A stretch of 48,997 nucleotides of DNA from Hydrocarboniphaga sp. (lineage in GTDB: Bacteria > Pseudomonadota > Gammaproteobacteria > Nevskiales > Nevskiaceae), in the NCBI RefSeq assembly GCF_028291725.1, contig NZ_JAQGNT010000078.1, forward strand, positions 1 to 48,997, written 5' to 3'. The translations under genes and the position numbers were made by a program. Below are positions 48,646 to 48,997 of the stretch, in pieces; the first letter of the stretch is position 1, and each line of letters begins with the position of its first letter. The notes beneath the pieces were generated by a model. It saw nothing but the letters and a program-made list of their open reading frames with translations, ran no database searches and was not told the origin of the DNA.

Positions 48646-48997
48646 CCAAGTCTCCTCTTCTTCTCTCGTGCACGAACGCGGTCTGTATTTATTTTCGCTT
48701 GAGTCCCGGCAGGGCTCTGCGACGTTGAGGCCATGCTAGCCGCGTAGCGAGCCGGGCCGCGATAGCCGCATGGGACAGCGTTGCGCCATGCGTGCCACTA
48801 GTGCGATGACTCATAAGTTTGGAAACATTGACGGCAGCGCTGGTCTCCTTCCCCCGCCTGCGGGGGGAAAGCCGGGATGGGGGCGCGGGCGCGGAAGAAA
48901 GCTCGGTTCTGCCATCACGCCCCCTCCCGCGGTTGGCTTGGGCCGGGAGTGACTCAATGTCACTCCCGGCTAGGCCAACCGCCCTCCCCCGCACGCG
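48646..48997. other. Upstream region of the P450 operon with low-complexity repeats, no gene
   Basis: 352 bp to the window edge. It must hold the promoter of the nine-gene operon, but no convincing -35/-10 pair stands out; an AT-rich patch lies near 48681-48700. From 48850 on it is C/G-rich (CCCCCGCCTGCGGGGGG) and ends in a long hairpin at 48929-48982. No operator-like GTAT-N4-CC-ATAC site was found. Confidence 0.6.
48929..48982. repeat. Long hairpin with perfect 11-bp core stem
   Basis: CCGGGAGTGAC-TCAAT-GTCACTCCCGG forms a perfect stem, extended after a short mismatch by GCGGTTGGC / GCCAACCGC. Likely a REP-like element of another family. Confidence 0.85.

Noticed and set aside
1-48997. Insertion sequence, phage genes, CRISPR array, tRNA or rRNA
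   Set aside because: No transposase or integrase motif, no regularly spaced repeats, and no tRNA-like or rRNA-like sequence was recognised on either strand.

Overview
The window is about 49 kb of GC-rich, densely coded proteobacterial chromosome. The organism is most likely an aerobic gammaproteobacterium that degrades hydrocarbons or terpenoids and stores neutral lipid. Pointers to this are two TonB-dependent receptors, an OmpA-type porin, a PlsB/GpsA/wax-ester-synthase lipid operon, an AlkB-type membrane hydroxylase, a P450, and several intergenic hairpin families of the GTAGGAGCGG kind. A Nevskiales/Solimonadaceae-like host is a guess, because no rRNA or tRNA is present. No insertion sequence, phage gene, CRISPR array or tRNA was seen. 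The first gene is cut by the window edge.

Layout. 1-3.2 kb: end of a 3-oxoacid CoA-transferase subunit, a XylA-type ferredoxin/reductase fusion, and an OmpA protein. 3.2-8.3 kb: a TonB receptor divergent from an acyl-CoA synthetase. 8.3-12.6 kb: a decayed nitronate monooxygenase, an aldehyde dehydrogenase divergent from an SDR-fold protein that lacks the catalytic Tyr/Lys, and a TetR repressor. 12.8-17.6 kb: a two-subunit 2-hydroxyacyl-CoA dehydratase/benzoyl-CoA-reductase-like enzyme, its ATP-dependent activator, and an AlkB/XylM-type membrane monooxygenase. 17.7-21.9 kb: acyl-CoA synthetase and two acyl-CoA dehydrogenases. 22.1-29.6 kb: an operon with tightly overlapping genes resembling a whole triacylglycerol pathway (hydrolase, PlsB, HAD-PlsC fusion, GpsA, WS/DGAT, monoacylglycerol lipase). 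29.8-35.2 kb: BadH-like and BadI-like ring-cleavage enzymes, a FadJ-like protein lacking its NAD-binding domain, a CoA-transferase and an MFE-2-type SDR. 35.2-37.6 kb: a second TonB receptor. 37.8-48.6 kb: a nine-gene leftward operon (SnoaL-like, P450, Rieske ferredoxin, FAD 2-hydroxyacid dehydrogenase, GST-like, single-chain indolepyruvate-type ferredoxin oxidoreductase, aldehyde dehydrogenase, SDR, EthD).

How it may work together (inference). The receptors import a hydrophobic alicyclic compound. The AlkB-type hydroxylase or the P450, with the aldehyde dehydrogenases, oxidises it to a carboxylic acid, and the CoA ligases activate it. The dehydratase/reductase-like enzyme, the dehydrogenases, BadH and BadI process and open the ring, and beta-oxidation enzymes finish. 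The P450, 2-hydroxyacid dehydrogenase and 2-oxoacid:ferredoxin oxidoreductase together suggest an alpha-oxidation branch that would also make reduced ferredoxin, which the dehydratase activator needs. Surplus acyl-CoA could go to the storage-lipid operon.

Regulation. Seven promoter regions carry the same operator-like sequence, GTAT-N4-CC-ATAC (four exact, three with one mismatch). They link a TonB receptor, acyl-CoA synthetase, aldehyde dehydrogenase/SDR, the AlkB-type gene, both acyl-CoA dehydrogenases and the BadH/lipid-operon divergent promoter into one candidate regulon whose regulator is not obvious here. The dehydratase operon has its own palindrome inside its promoter, beside the divergent TetR gene.
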